A stretch of DNA of 64,000 nucleotides, from positions 1 to 64,000 of the forward strand of contig JADFUC010000696.1 in assembly GCA_019722365.1 (NCBI GenBank). Direction: 5' to 3'. A program made the translations under genes and the position numbers. The notes beneath the pieces were generated by a model. That model made no database searches and was not told where the DNA came from. It saw nothing but the letters and a program-made list of their open reading frames with translations. The stretch's first letter is position 1. The number at the start of each line of letters is the position of its first letter. Shown here piece after piece: positions 11,878-22,554 of the stretch. Origin of the DNA: Lithospermum erythrorhizon (taxonomy: Eukaryota > Streptophyta > Magnoliopsida > Boraginales > Boraginaceae).

Positions 11878-12101
11878 TGTAAATCTTGAGCTAATAAACT
11901 TAGCCCATAAATGTTGAAATATTAATGTAAAATGAATAGTAATAGAAATATTTGAATAGTATTAAGGGGTAATTTTGTAGTATAAATACCCCTCCATTGC
12001 TACATAATAAACACACCAAAAATTTCAAAAGAAAGAACATATATATCATTTGAGTACTTTGTGTGTTAGTTTGAGCCATTTGATATCCGATTTTTATAAC
12101 A
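11878..12101 (+). repeat. 3' LTR of Copia element
   Basis: It starts TGTAAATCTTGAGC after the polypurine tract and ends TTTTTATAACA, like the 5' copy. At 224 bp it is short for a plant Copia LTR. A TATA-like TATAAATACC lies near 11,981. Confidence 0.8.
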
Positions 12102-12157
12102 ATTTCAATCATAATTTGTAATCTAAAACGGTTGACATGCTTTATGTAATTGAGCAT

Positions 12158-12380
12158 GTGTGTTAAAAACGAGCCCATATTAGTGCTTACAAAATTTTAA
12201 TAGCCCCGTATTTACATAAGTATGGTCATTGGATTAAGTGGTTATATAATCTGACGATTAGAAAAAAATAGAGGAAAAATGAATATTTCAAATTGATTTA
12301 AAAACATATAGAAAAACAAGGTAAACATGATGTTTACAAATTATTGTAAGCACCCAAATAAGACTCGTTAAAAACACACC
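12158..12380. mobile_element. MITE with long terminal inverted repeats
   Basis: The left end GTGTGTTAAAAACGAGCCC then TATTAGTGCTTACAA (12,158-12,192) is the imperfect reverse complement of the right end TTGTAAGCACCCAAATAAG then ACTCGTTAAAAACACAC (12,344-12,379). The interior is short, AT-rich and non-coding. The GTAAGCACCCAAATA word resembles the ends of the MITE near 35.3 kb. Superfamily unresolved. Confidence 0.6.
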
Positions 12381-12436
12381 AAAACAGTGTTTAAAAGGGG
12401 AGTAAAATTATTATTGTGCCCTTATTTGTAAGTATA

Positions 12437-12691
12437 GTTTTCCTTCGTCCCTATTTACTTGATCATCATATATCTTAAAAGTGATTTATTAAAAGTATAA
12501 TTAATTTTACTATTTTCAAGAAGAGAGAAAATTATAAACTAGTAATGTTAAAGAATATCAGGAGACAAAACCAATGATGTTAAAGAATTTTAAAAGTTCA
12601 ATGTAAAATATTGTATTGAAGAAGTAAATGATTAAGTAAAAAGGAACAATAAAAATTTCCTACATAATCAATTAAATAAGGACGAAAGGAG
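12437..12691. mobile_element. Stowaway-like MITE
   Basis: The left end (GTTTTCCTTCGTCCCTATTT then ACTTGATCA) and the right end (TAATCAATTAAATAAGGACG then AAAGGAG) are inverted repeats. They are flanked by TA on both sides (12,435-12,436 and 12,692-12,693). The YCCTTCGTCC end and the TA target duplication fit Tc1/mariner-derived Stowaway MITEs. The 255 bp interior is AT-rich and non-coding. Confidence 0.7.
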
Positions 12692-12693
12692 TA

Positions 12694-13100
12694 TTTAAGA
12701 AAGTTTAATTTAAGAGCAAAATAGTTATTTTCCGGTTTATAACTATTTGAGTTTTGTGGTCGTAGTAAATCCTTCATCTATATTTTTTCAATTAACACTA
12801 CAAAATTAAAATATTGTTTATGATTATTGTAGTGATATTTAGTTGATGTTAAAAGCAAATGTTTGAAAAATTAAAACATGTGAGCATGGCTCAAACGCTC
12901 ACTATGGATGCCAGAAATTTTTAGAAATCACTAGTTGTAGGTTTCCGTCAAATGACCCGGATCACCATGTTAACCATAAAAAATTAGTTTAATTATGAGT
13001 GAAAAAATTTAAGTACTTTATTGTATTAAGTTTAAATATGTAATTAAAATTAATAACACAAGCAAAAATCAAAAAAACGGATCAATAGTAATGTCAGTAA
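12694..13100. other. AT-rich spacer, nothing recognised
   Basis: Low-complexity AT-rich DNA without an open frame of note or an obvious repeat. Confidence 0.5.
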
Positions 13101-13129
13101 TATTATAGCAAATATTTCATCAACGAAAT

Positions 13130-13370
13130 GTTTGATACAGGAAGCAAGATAATACATCGAAAGGTGGTCATAACTATTTGCTTTTAAAAAAAATTAATAT
13201 ATCAAAAGGTAGGCCTAACTATTTGTTTTTCTTCGTATATTAAGAAAAAAATCAAATACATCGAAAGGTGGGTCTAACTATTTGCTTCTAGCCGTATATA
13301 TATATATATATATAAAATCAAGTACACATTGAAGGTGGGTCTAACTATTTGTCTTTTAAAAAAATATATC
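13130..13370. repeat. short-period tandem repeat AACTATTTGCTTTT
   Basis: A unit of roughly 60-70 bp (ATACATCGAAAGGTGGGCC then TAACTATTTGCTTTTCTTCG then TATATTAAAAAAATCAA) recurs near 13,155, 13,200, 13,255 and 13,325. Copies also lie between the two larger blocks near 13,700, 13,750 and 13,800. A (TA)n run follows at 13,295-13,315. Non-coding. Confidence 0.7.
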
Positions 13371-13374
13371 AAAA

Positions 13375-13710
13375 TATATATATATCGAAAGACGGGCCTA
13401 ACTATTTGCTTTTCTTACTAATTTGGGGAGCTAATAGTTGCTTGTGTTCCAAGTGACTAATTCGAAGAAATTGTCACGGATGACAAATCACGATTCAATA
13501 ATGAATAGAGAATGTGAAGTGAAGGAAAGAAATAGAGCGGAATGAAAACAGATTGAATAAAATGATAGAGACTGAAGCTGTAATCTAATGGGTAATTGGG
13601 TATAGAAGGATCTAGAGAAAGACGGAGACAAAATTTAAATTTTGAAGGTACAACTTTCAATGCGCGAAGTACAACGTTCTCAAGCTAAAAAAAAAAATAA
13701 AAATCAAAAT
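13375..13710. repeat. segmental direct duplication, copy A
   Basis: It matches 13,868-14,180 over its whole length: TTTGCTTTTCTTACTAATTT, GGGGAGCTAA, TTCCAAGTGACTAATTCGAA, GAAATTGTCACG, CAATAATGAATA, ACAAAATTTAAATTTTGAAG and GTACAACGTTCTC. Both copies start with the short tandem unit and end in an A-rich run. Copy A keeps more G/C (for example AATGCGCGAAGTAC against AATATACAAAGTAC). Confidence 0.8.
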
Positions 13711-13867
13711 ATGGGCCCAACTATTTGCTTTTCTTCGTATATTAAAAAATCAAATACATCAGAAAGGTGGACCCTAACATTGCTTATATATATATATATA
13801 AAATCAAATACATGAAAATTAGGTCCTAACTATTTGCCTTTAAAAAAATTAAATACATCAAAAAAAA

Positions 13868-14180
13868 TATATATATCGAAAGGTGAGCCTTACTATTTGC
13901 TTTTCTTACCAATTTGGGGAGCTAACACTTGCTTGTATTCCAAGTGACTAATTCGAAGAAATTGTCACGATGATAAATTACAATTCAATAATGAATAAAA
14001 AATATGGAGTGAATGAAAGAAAAAGAACGAAATGAATAAAATGATAGAGGATGAGACTGTAAGTTAATGATAATTGAATATAGAAGGATTTGGAAAAAAG
14101 CGAAAACAAAATTTAAATTTTGAAGATACAAATTTCAATATACAAAGTACAACGTTCTCCAATAAAAAAATAAAAAAAGG
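13868..14180. repeat. segmental direct duplication, copy B
   Basis: Second copy of the 13,375-13,710 block. Many differences are G-to-A or C-to-T relative to copy A, as expected for decay at methylated cytosines. No gene. Confidence 0.8.
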
Positions 14181-14604
14181 CGGCGACCATGATTTGTGTT
14201 TTGGAAGGATAACTATATCCAACCATCAACTAATGGAGTATAAACAATAATTTCGGGTGCTAAAATCATCATTTATTTACCCACTATCTATAGTAGAGTA
14301 TATCATATTCCCATCAATTGAGGTATATGGTTTAGATGATGTACACTAAATTTCAAGTTGTCGATGTACTAATTTTGCAGGCTGCAACTCATAGAAGACT
14401 TCAATCACATGTCATTATCTAAGGCCTCGATAACATATTATTATCACATAGGTCTCGACATAAAAAATAAATGATAGGCGCACAGCCGCGCTAATCAACT
14501 ATGGAAACACCGATTTGTTTTACAAGAAAATGGAAATCAATAGACTAAATGGCGAAATACAGAACTAACCCTGAATTTTACTTGTATCTAAATATTGCAA
14601 CAAT
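14181..14604. other. spacer before Gypsy element, nothing recognised
   Basis: I see no gene, RNA or element signature in this stretch. Confidence 0.4.
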
Positions 14605-15417
14605 TGTGAGTAAGCGGAAATTTATTCAATAATATTAATTAATTAATTAAATTCCACTTCAATAAGTTGTATTTTTGGAATTTAGTTAATGAAGTCATAC
14701 GGTCGATTAAATATTTATATGTGGCGTTTATTACCAAATTATAGAAATTTATGCATGAAAAGAAATTGGATCGTCAATTAATAGTCCTTGAAAGTAGGAT
14801 CATAATACATAATTATTTCCTCTAAGTAAGCTTGAAATAATTAGAGATAGATGATTATATCTTTTAAATAAATAAAGAATATAATTTATCGATCATATCA
14901 TATAATTATTCTTTAATTAAGTCGAATAATTATTTGGAGGAGTCCAAGCCGAGATAATCGAAGTCCAAGTCAAGACCAGTGAAGCCAAGTTCAAACTGAC
15001 CCAACATAAAATGCCTATAAATAGAGGCATTCATATTCATTGGAGAATGACTTCATTTCAAGAAGAAAAGGTAGAGAAAGCTCTATCGAGAGAACTCTGT
15101 AGGCTTTAAATTAAGTATCTAAAACTTCAAGACTTTGAATCTTTGAATCTTCAAGTATTGAATCAAACATTCAACATCAAGTTCCAAAGATCAAGCTATT
15201 CAAGCCCTTGAATTGAAGTATGCAACTTATCAAGTGTTCGAAGTTACAAGTGTTTGTAATCAAGTTCAAGAATTTCATGACTGACTGGACTTATAATGTA
15301 AAATAGAATCGGAAGGAATAAATAGAGATTGTACTCAAATCATATCAACAATAAATTTCTTTGCATGTATTTTGTCTTTAACCATCATCTTTAGGCTTAA
15401 GGAGATTTGTTGTTACA
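14605..15417 (+). repeat. 5' LTR of Gypsy element
   Basis: It begins TGTGAGTAAGC.GAAATTTATT and ends TTGTTGTTACA, matching 27,519-28,428. Shared blocks are GGAATTTAGTTAAT, GTGGCGTTTATTACCAAATT, CTATAAATAGAGGCATTC (TATA-box region) and CAAGTGTTCGAAGTTACAAG. It is about 100 bp shorter than the 3' copy, mainly through losses around 14,940-15,080. Confidence 0.85.
15010..15025 (+). promoter_or_regulatory. LTR TATA box
   Basis: CCTATAAATAGAGGCATT lies here, and the equivalent TCTATAAATAGAGGCATT lies near 27,990 in the other LTR. This is the expected core promoter of the element. Confidence 0.6.
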
Positions 15418-15539
15418 AATTTAGCCTTCGGTAGGATAATCTCTACCTCTCATCTTAGCTTCATTCAAGTGATATAAATTCAGCATAATGTTTCAGAGGG
15501 TGTCACTTCAAGCTTCCTCATTCATGTCTCCTTTAGAGC

Positions 15540-17200
15540 TCTCCAACTGGTGCCAAAGTTACAGCATAGCATGTCCAACTTTTTGATAGTACTACACAGT
15601 GGACTCAACGTTGTAAGGTCATCCCTTGAAGGATATTCCATTGTTGACCAGGGGTACAAAGGAGACATGGCGTCCATGACCAATGAACTCTTGGTCTGCT
15701 CTCCGACTCAATTCATGCGATCAGCTAATTCATCTTCAACAATGGTTCAACAACAACATCTATAGTAAATTTGCCATTAAAGTATCTGGCATCTGATCCC
15801 TATATATTAATGATAAGTGTAACTGGAGGGACTTGCAAAGTGAAAGTGCTAAGATCATAATCATGGAAGTTTATAATAGTGAAGGAGAATAATGCATGTT
15901 TGGAGTTCCGAAAGCTGCAGAAGGTCGATCAGATGAATCAAATATTTAGATCTCGGCGATGGGCTTATCCCTATGATCAACAAGGAGTTCATCGCCGAGG
16001 ATCAGGACAACAAGAGATCTGACCTTATGTGAATATCTTTCAGTATGATAATGAAGATGCCAAATGGTTTATCATCCACTGACTCAACAGTGGAAAGTAA
16101 TCCCAAACAAAATGTTGCTCATTTAAACTAAAACTTACAAATACGAGGCAGACAGTGACTATCGGGTAAAAAATTGTTTCATCCATGAAATCGTTTGATG
16201 GTTCAGATTGGAGCCGGGTTCTCGACAATTTGGGCTTGATTGGAAATCGATTCAACAGTTCTTTCGTGATACCCAACAGTGATGAACTCTAAATACTAAG
16301 CAAAAGAAAAGAAAGAGCACATTCTGATTTGTCATCGTTGGAGGAATTTGAGTTTATTGCAAAAGCCCGTTTATGAAACCTACTGATTAATATTCTGACA
16401 GCCATTGGGATAAATTTGTCTTCAAGGAATCAAGCTTGATCATGAGTTAACTGTAAAACTCTATATGGAGCTTAGTATTATAGACCAAAACACAACTGTC
16501 TTTCCAAGATGTTAGAAAGATCAAAGACTAAATTGAAGTCAAGAAAGATTAAGAAGTTTAAGCTAGGGATGATGTGCTTGAGGAGGCTCACAGCAATTGC
16601 TTCCTCCTCGGAACAGCAGTTCTGGTTAAGTCTAAGAAGAAAGGAAGGAAGATCTTCCAGTAAAATGGGAGTATAGTTGCAGGAAGACTTTATAACATGG
16701 AGTCGATGTCCTGGAATGTTTGATGACATGATCAAAGAGAGATGATAAATTGCCGAAATGAAGTCAGTTAGGCAGGAAGACCAAAGATCAGAATTACTAC
16801 AAATATCACCGTCTAGTTGATCATCCTATCGAGAAGTGTTTTGTCTTCAAGGACGAAAAGTAATGGAATTAGCTGAAGTCCTCCCTCGAGGAAGAGAAGG
16901 TTGCACTCTAAATCCATGCTCATGGGTTTGGAAGTATGGGATTAAATGTTATATGTTCATGAGGTGTACCCGTACTAGCTATTACCAGATCTAAAGGGAA
17001 ATATGCATGCTCATCCGGACAAGAAAGGTGTAGTTCAGGAGGCGAAGATGAAAGCGCTTGAGGGAGGAAGGATGATTCCCAGGTTTGAAAAGAAACATCA
17101 TTCAGTGAGTGGGGCCAGCTTTACCAAAGATAAAGACAATTAAGAAGCATTTCAATAGAAGGTGCTGACTTACCATCCTTGTTGCTGCAAGAAGTTGAGC
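15540..17200 (+). pseudogene. Gypsy gag (broken)
   Basis: The frame is lost often, but a Tat-type gag landmark is clear: YYKYHRLVDHPIEKCFVFKD at 16,794-16,853, the cysteine/histidine motif of these gag proteins. Upstream open stretches (15,550-15,765) and downstream acidic/basic stretches fit the rest of gag. A purine-rich section around 16,860-17,160 contains further decayed coding sequence. Confidence 0.6.
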
Positions 17201-17289
17201 CGGTCTTGAAAGACCATCCCCGATACTTTGAGACTTCATTCTAAAGTGGGAATAATGGGTATGAATCTTGTCACCATGTTTACGAAGAG

Positions 17290-17620
17290 GAAGAGGGAAC
17301 CTCTTCCAAAGAAGAAGTCAAAGAAGAAACACCTCAGACGGATGAAGAAAAATGTACAGTTTCCCTCACATTCACTGAAGAGGATTTGCTTCTTGGCGAT
17401 GCTGACCATAACCGACCTCTGTATGTACCAATTTGCAGAGAGAGAGTCAGTCGAATCTTAATTGATGGAGGATCGGTAAATATTTTACCATTGAAGACCC
17501 TCAAGATAATTGGTATTTCGATTGCGGAGGCTATGAGAGTCAACATGATTCAGGAGGCACAGCCAAGGAGGCCAAAGGGCGTAGGAAGTTATCCCTACGC
17601 CTATCCATAGGGATATGGGT
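17290..17620 (+). pseudogene. Gypsy aspartic protease
   Basis: The stretch 17,386-17,610 reads ADHNRPLYVPICRERVSR, then ILIDGGSVNILPLKTLKIIG. DGGS in place of D-S/T-G-S, followed by VNILP, is the Tat-clade form of the retroviral-type protease active site. It would process the polyprotein. Flanking frames are shifted relative to gag and RT. Confidence 0.75.
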
Positions 17621-18710
17621 TCAACATCATGGTTTCATGTCGCCGATGCAAAGACCACCTACAACATCTTTGCTTGGGCTGACCATGGATACACTCGATA
17701 ACGTTGTTCCACGCTTCTGATGCTTCAAATATAGCAAAAATGGAGTTGGCCGGGGCGGTGATTAAAGGCGGAGCGATAACCCATTCCACAGAGCTTGCGA
17801 TCACACTTAGCAGATGCAAATATTACATGCGGAAGAATAAGGAAAATAAGAATTCGATGAGCCATCAAAAGAAGAAACCTTCCTAAAGATCAGGAAACAA
17901 AGGAAGCGAGGAAAGAAGATGTTAGAGTTCAATGATTCGTTTGTCAAAATCTTGCGGAAGAGAAGAGATCTGTGAGTCCTATAGGTTTTAAAGGTTTAAA
18001 CCTCCCTGTCACAAGAATGAAGAAGATGAGCTCCACTTCTAAAGCTTTAGAAGGATTTGTCGCCCCTATTGGTGGACAAGCAATAGAGCATGGAGAGGTG
18101 AAAACTCTACCAAAAAATGTGATGTTGGGATCGAAGTCATATGACCTATTGGTCAAAACTTGATTATGATCAAAAGGATGAGTGGAAGCTACCTCCGAAT
18201 TGACCGGTGAAAGATGCCTGACCTCGGTGAACACAGAAATGTAGGATGGGAATATGCCATCAAAAAGCCCATGCGAGGCTGGGATATACACTACCTCACT
18301 CCTATCCGAATTGCTATCAGAGAGCAAACAATAACTACATTTCCGAAGAAGATGTCTCTCCAAACAAGCTGAGGTATGCGTCGGAGGTGAGATCGTCCCA
18401 TAAGACTGAGGCTTAATGGATTAAATGAGCACGGAAGTCGATCTTCCGAGGACAGGGCATCAGCATAGCGGCCGAAAGTACGTATTCCAAGGTTGAGGCG
18501 ACAATCCAAAAGCGAAAGTACGCTACGAGAGGTTGGGACCAGTTAGAAGAAGGACTCTAGTGTTTGATAAGTCAAAGAGAACAAAAGTGTTGAAGGAGTC
18601 CGAAGGTAGGGATGAAAAGACATGTCTGCTTAATATGGCCCCAAGAGTCGTGCATCACTTTGGAAGAGTAAAAGCCGAAGCGAGGCCCACTATAAAGAGA
18701 CAAAGACACG
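17620..18710 (+). pseudogene. spacer between protease and RT of Gypsy element
   Basis: Decayed polyprotein sequence with short open stretches. One at 17,972-18,163 reads SPIGFKGLNLPVTRMKKMSS. Intact Ogre elements carry an intron between protease and RT; I cannot place splice sites with confidence here. Confidence 0.45.
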
Positions 18711-19793
18711 ATGAGTGTTGGATCCTCACTCCATATTACCGTCAATGACGATGAGACCATAGAGGAGGACGCCGAAGAGGCCCCATCAACATTTGAGGAA
18801 GGTGTAAAGTCGACTGTTGATGAGCTGAAAGAAATTAACTTAGGCACAGACGACGAGCCGCGTCCCATATATATCAGCTCCCTTTTAACTGCAGAGGAGG
18901 AAAAAGGGTACGTGGATCTTCTCCATGAGTTTCGAGACGTGTTTGCATGGACCTACACAGAGATGCCTGGTTTGGATCCAAAGATCGCAATTCATCATCT
19001 AGCTGTAAAGAAAGGGGTTAGGCCAATCAAGCAGGCTCAAAGAAGATTTCGTCCAGAGTTGGTCCCGGCAATTGAAGCTGAAGTAAATAAATTGATCGAT
19101 GCTGGTTTTATCCGGGAGGTGAATTATCCGACTTGGTTGTCCAACATAGTTCCTGTAAAGAAGAAGAATGGAAAAATACGAGTTTGCGTTGACTTCAGAG
19201 ATCTCAATCAAGCGTGTCCAAAAGATGATTTTCCTTTGTCTATACCCGAGTAAATGATTGATGCGACAACTGGGCATGAAGCAATGACATTCATGGACGG
19301 TTCTTCTAGGTATAACCAAATTCGAATGGCACCAGAAGATGAGGAGTTAACTTCTTTTCGAACTCCCAAGGGTATATATTGTTACAAAGTGATGCCATTT
19401 GGCTTGAAGAATGCTGGAGCAACATACCAGCGCGCCATGCATAAAATATTTGACGATATGCTCCATAAGAATGTTGAGTGCTACGTCGATGATTTGGTTG
19501 TGAAATCAAAGAGCAAGGAATACCATGTATCTGATCTCAGAGTAGTGTTGGAGAGACTTCGACGCTATCAACTCAAGATGAATCCTCTGAAGTGTGCTTT
19601 TGGTGTAACCTTGGGAAAGTTTCTAGGCTTCATAGTTCGTCAGTGGGGTATCGAGATAGAGCAACCAAAGATTCAGTGCCATCGCCAACATGCCGAACCA
19701 CGCAATATCCACAGAGTCTACAAGGGAAGTTGGCTTACCTTCGTCGTTTCATTTCCAGCTTTGGCCGGGGAGATGTCAACGCTGGGTGATTGA
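18711..19793 (+). pseudogene. Gypsy reverse transcriptase, one in-frame stop
   Basis: Two open stretches, 18,711-19,253 and 19,254-19,793, are in the same frame and are divided by a single TAA at 19,251-19,253. Motifs in order: YVDLLHEFRDVFAW, AIHHLAVKKGVRPIKQ, NKLIDAGFIREV, WLSNIVPVKKKNGKIRVCVD, FRDLNQACPKDDFPL, stop, MIDATTGHEAMTFMDG, VMPFGLKNAGATYQR and the catalytic CYVDDLVVKSK near 19,480-19,512. The family normally has a sense codon at the stop, so one substitution explains it. The frame drifts again after about 19,640. Confidence 0.88.
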
Positions 19794-19799
19794 TGAAAG

Positions 19800-20200
19800 G
19801 GACTTTGTTTGATTAGGATGAAGCATGCAGCAATGCTTTCACAAGTATCAAATCATACCTCATAGAAGCTGCCCGTGTTATTTTGCACCACTCAGAAAAC
19901 ACTAATCCTTTGCATTGCAGGCTTGATCGATTAAGGGCATTACTCACACAAGAGAACGAGGAAGGAAAGGAGAATGTATTGTACTATCTGAGTCGGATGA
20001 TGACACCAAATGAGCTGAAGTATGCTCCAATTGGTAGTCATCCATTATCATTTTGCAATCATTTGGCTTATTACTTTCAAGCTCATACTGTCCGTTTAAT
20101 CTCAAAAACAAAGTAATCAAATATTTATGTAAAACCTGTCTTATCAGATCAGGTTGGCAAATTAGTACCTCAAATCCAATAATTTGAAATCATTTATGTG
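19800..20200 (+). pseudogene. Gypsy RNase H (decayed)
   Basis: Pieces such as ENEEGKENVLYYLSRMMTPNELKYAPI (19,949-20,032, read in parts) match the RT-linked RNase H of Gypsy elements, where YYLSR..T..E..Y is conserved. Stops and frameshifts surround them. Confidence 0.65.
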
Positions 20201-20334
20201 CCTCGAGAGAAGGCATTGAGAACCCAGTTTAGCGAGACTTCTTAGCAGATCATCATGCAGTGAATAGAACTCTCGATGAATTACGGATGAGGATGTAATG
20301 GTGATCGAAATTTTAGCTCCATGGAAGATGTACT

Positions 20335-20913
20335 TTGGCCAGTGCAGCTTGTAAGGATGGGCTGGTCTTTGGAGTTATTTTCATAACACCTGAACAAGAT
20401 ATGCTCCCATATTCATTCTCGTTAAGTAACAAATGTTCAAACAATGTGGCAGAATATCAAGCTTTGATGTTAGGACTCGAAATCGCAGTGGAAATGAAAC
20501 TCGTGCAGTTGAGAGTTTACGGTGACTCACAACTAGTCATCAACCAACTCCTTGGGGATTATGAAGTCAGAAAGCCCGAGTTGATACCAGACTACGCACT
20601 GAAACTCATGGAATCAATTGAAGACTTCTCTATTGAACATGTTCCGAGATTGTTGAACAAGCAAGCTGATTCTTTGGCAAGCCTGGCCTCTGCATTGGCA
20701 ATACATGAGAAGGAGATTCGGATCCCAGTATGTCAAAATTGGGTCGTACCACCTATGTTCGAAAATAGAGAAGATGCTTACGAATCGTCAAGTGAAGATG
20801 AAACTCTTGTAGTCAGTGTCTATGAGATTGATGGGGAAGATTGGAGACAACCTTTAATTGATTACCTTCAATATGGAAAGTTACCTGATGAGAATTCAAA
20901 AGGCGGTCCATGA
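20335..20913 (+). CDS. archaeal-type RNase H (aRH) of Tat/Ogre element, intact domain
   Basis: A continuous 192-codon stretch. Domain marks are GLVFGVIFITPEQDML, then SNNVAEYQALMLGLEIA with the catalytic Glu, LRVYGDSQLVINQLLGDYEV with the catalytic Asp, and FSIEHVPRLLNKQADSLASL with the last catalytic Asp. This second RNase H is acquired in the Tat clade and lies between the RT-linked RNase H and integrase. The acidic tail leads into the integrase zinc finger. It would degrade RNA in RNA:DNA hybrids. It is the best-preserved part of the element. Confidence 0.85.
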   Translation: MASAACKDGLVFGVIFITPEQDMLPYSFSLSNKCSNNVAEYQALMLGLEIAVEMKLVQLRVYGDSQLVINQLLGDYEVRKPELIPDYALKLMESIEDFSIEHVPRLLNKQADSLASLASALAIHEKEIRIPVCQNWVVPPMFENREDAYESSSEDETLVVSVYEIDGEDWRQPLIDYLQYGKLPDENSKGGP

Positions 20914-22066
20914 AATCAGGGCCCTACGTTTATCTGTATTACAAAGGCGCTCTTGAGGAAGATGCGTTTGATGGTGTATTACTTCGATGCCTTGGGGAAG
21001 AAGAGGCACACAGATCAATGGAAGAAGCTCATTCCGGTGTATGTGGCGCTCATCAATCTGGCGCAAAACTTCATTTCCAAATCAAACGGATGGGATACTA
21101 TTGGCCAACTGGTCAAAGGTGCTTGGGGTCGCTAAAGATGTCAACCTTGTCAGTTTCACGCAAATTTCATCCACCAACCGCCAGAACCACTACACCCGAC
21201 CGTTGCTTCATGGCCTTTCGATGCATGGGGACTTGACATGGTTGGACCACTGCCAAAAAGCTCGGCAGGACACATTTACATACTTGCAGCAACAGATTAC
21301 TTCTCCAAGTGGGCTGAAGCAGTGCCCTTGAAAAATGGAACGCAGGAAGAAGTGGTCAAATTATGCAAGCCTCATATGCTCGTTATGGCGTGCCCCGGAC
21401 ATATCATAGCGATAATGAAATCATTCGATAATGGCTTGATGACCCTTATGTCAAAAGTTTGAATTCAAAGTGTCACTCCCTCGTCTTATCCTCGAGGCCT
21501 AGGGTTGGAATTTGAAGCTTTCAACAAAACTTTGTGCAATATCTTGAAGAAATTTGTCAGTAAATCCAAGAGAGATTGGCATGAGAAGATGATTGAAGCT
21601 CTGTGGGCGTATAGGACAACATATAGAACACCCACACAGTCAACTCCTTATACATTGGTATATGGTGTGAAGTACGTCACTCCCGTTAAGTCATCAAATC
21701 CATCTTTGAAATAGCTATTCACAGAAGGCCTCACTCAAGAGGAAAATGTCCGCCTTAGGTTGGAAGAGTTAGACTCTTCGATGAAAGAAAGGTTGAGCCG
21801 CACAAAAGATTGGGCGGTATTAATCTACATACTCCAAGTGTTATAACAAGAAAGTCCGTCAGCGCTCCTTTCAAGTTGGTGACATGGTACTCTCTGTCAA
21901 AAGACCAATCATCACCCATAAAAAAGGGAAGAAATTTGAGCCAAAGTGGGATGGTCCGTATGTCATCCAGGAGGTGTATACAAACGGATCATACAAGATG
22001 GTAGATCAAGATGGAGTTAGGATAGGACCAATCAATGGTCGCTACTTGAAGATATATTATCCATAG
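20910..22066 (+). pseudogene. Gypsy integrase (broken)
   Basis: Zinc-finger region: EEAHSGVCGAHQSGAKLHFQ, then IKRMGYYWPT (20,910-21,110). Core: WPFDAWGLDMVGPLPKSS across a frame change near 21,235, then IYILAATDYFSKWAEAVPLK at 21,268-21,330. The second Asp region reads SFDNG near 21,423. The Glu region follows: EFEAFNKTLCNILKKFV, then WHEKMIEALWAYRTTYRTPT (21,505-21,640). C-terminal pieces are DGPYVIQEVYTNGSYKMVDQ and NGRYLKIYYP, with a stop at 22,064. At least four frame changes. Confidence 0.85.
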
Positions 22067-22554
22067 GTTGAAGGAAACTCCTGGCCCACATGAGTATACT
22101 TGTATGCGGCAACCACCAGCGTGACATTGCGTGGTTAAGCGTTAGATCCTACGAGAGGAATTATATGTAGTAAAGCTGACCTGGCTCCACTATCGGTCTT
22201 ATTAGTGGTTAAACTTTGCTTATCAGTACGAGATGGTAAATCATAGAGATACTCTGGCCGCATGAGTATAAACTGTGTACGGCACCCCCCCAACCAAAAT
22301 TATATTTCCCTTTTTTGAACTACGTTTGACTTGATCCTCGGATGAATTCCTTGAGAGTGCATTAAGGTAGCTTAGAAGTCCCAAGGATTCGATCATCACA
22401 AAGAAATTCATTGCAAAGAGTATGGCGATAAGACATAAATGAAGGAAAGTAGCTCAAGATGATAATCTACTAACATGATAAAACTATTTGACTAATAAAG
22501 TAAGATTTAAAGTGCTACACAAAATAAAGTCCGAAGCTACATAAATTCATAAAG
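22067..22554 (+). other. non-coding region after integrase
   Basis: Two copies of a short block (CCTGGCCCACATGAGTATAC.TGTATGCGGCAACC near 22,081 and CTCTGGCCGCATGAGTATAA.CTGTGTACGGCACC near 22,252) lie in non-coding sequence downstream of pol. Confidence 0.5.

Larger units (their letters stand above)
5655..12101 (+). mobile_element. decayed Ty1/Copia LTR retrotransposon
   Basis: Two related LTRs (about 5,655-5,871 and 11,878-12,101) flank a 6 kb interior with gag, protease, integrase, reverse transcriptase and RNase H in Ty1/Copia order. All coding parts carry stops and frameshifts, so the element cannot move by itself. The LTRs share long blocks such as TTGAATAGTATTAAGGGGTA and both end in TTTTTATAACA. 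The 5' LTR start is diverged and its edge is approximate. I could not find a clean target-site duplication. Confidence 0.88.

Noticed and set aside
17944..18363. 139-codon open frame on the minus strand
   Set aside because: It is opposite decayed Gypsy polyprotein sequence and matches no family.
18572..18868. 98-codon minus-strand frame rich in Ser
   Set aside because: It is the reverse of the acidic start of the RT coding region.
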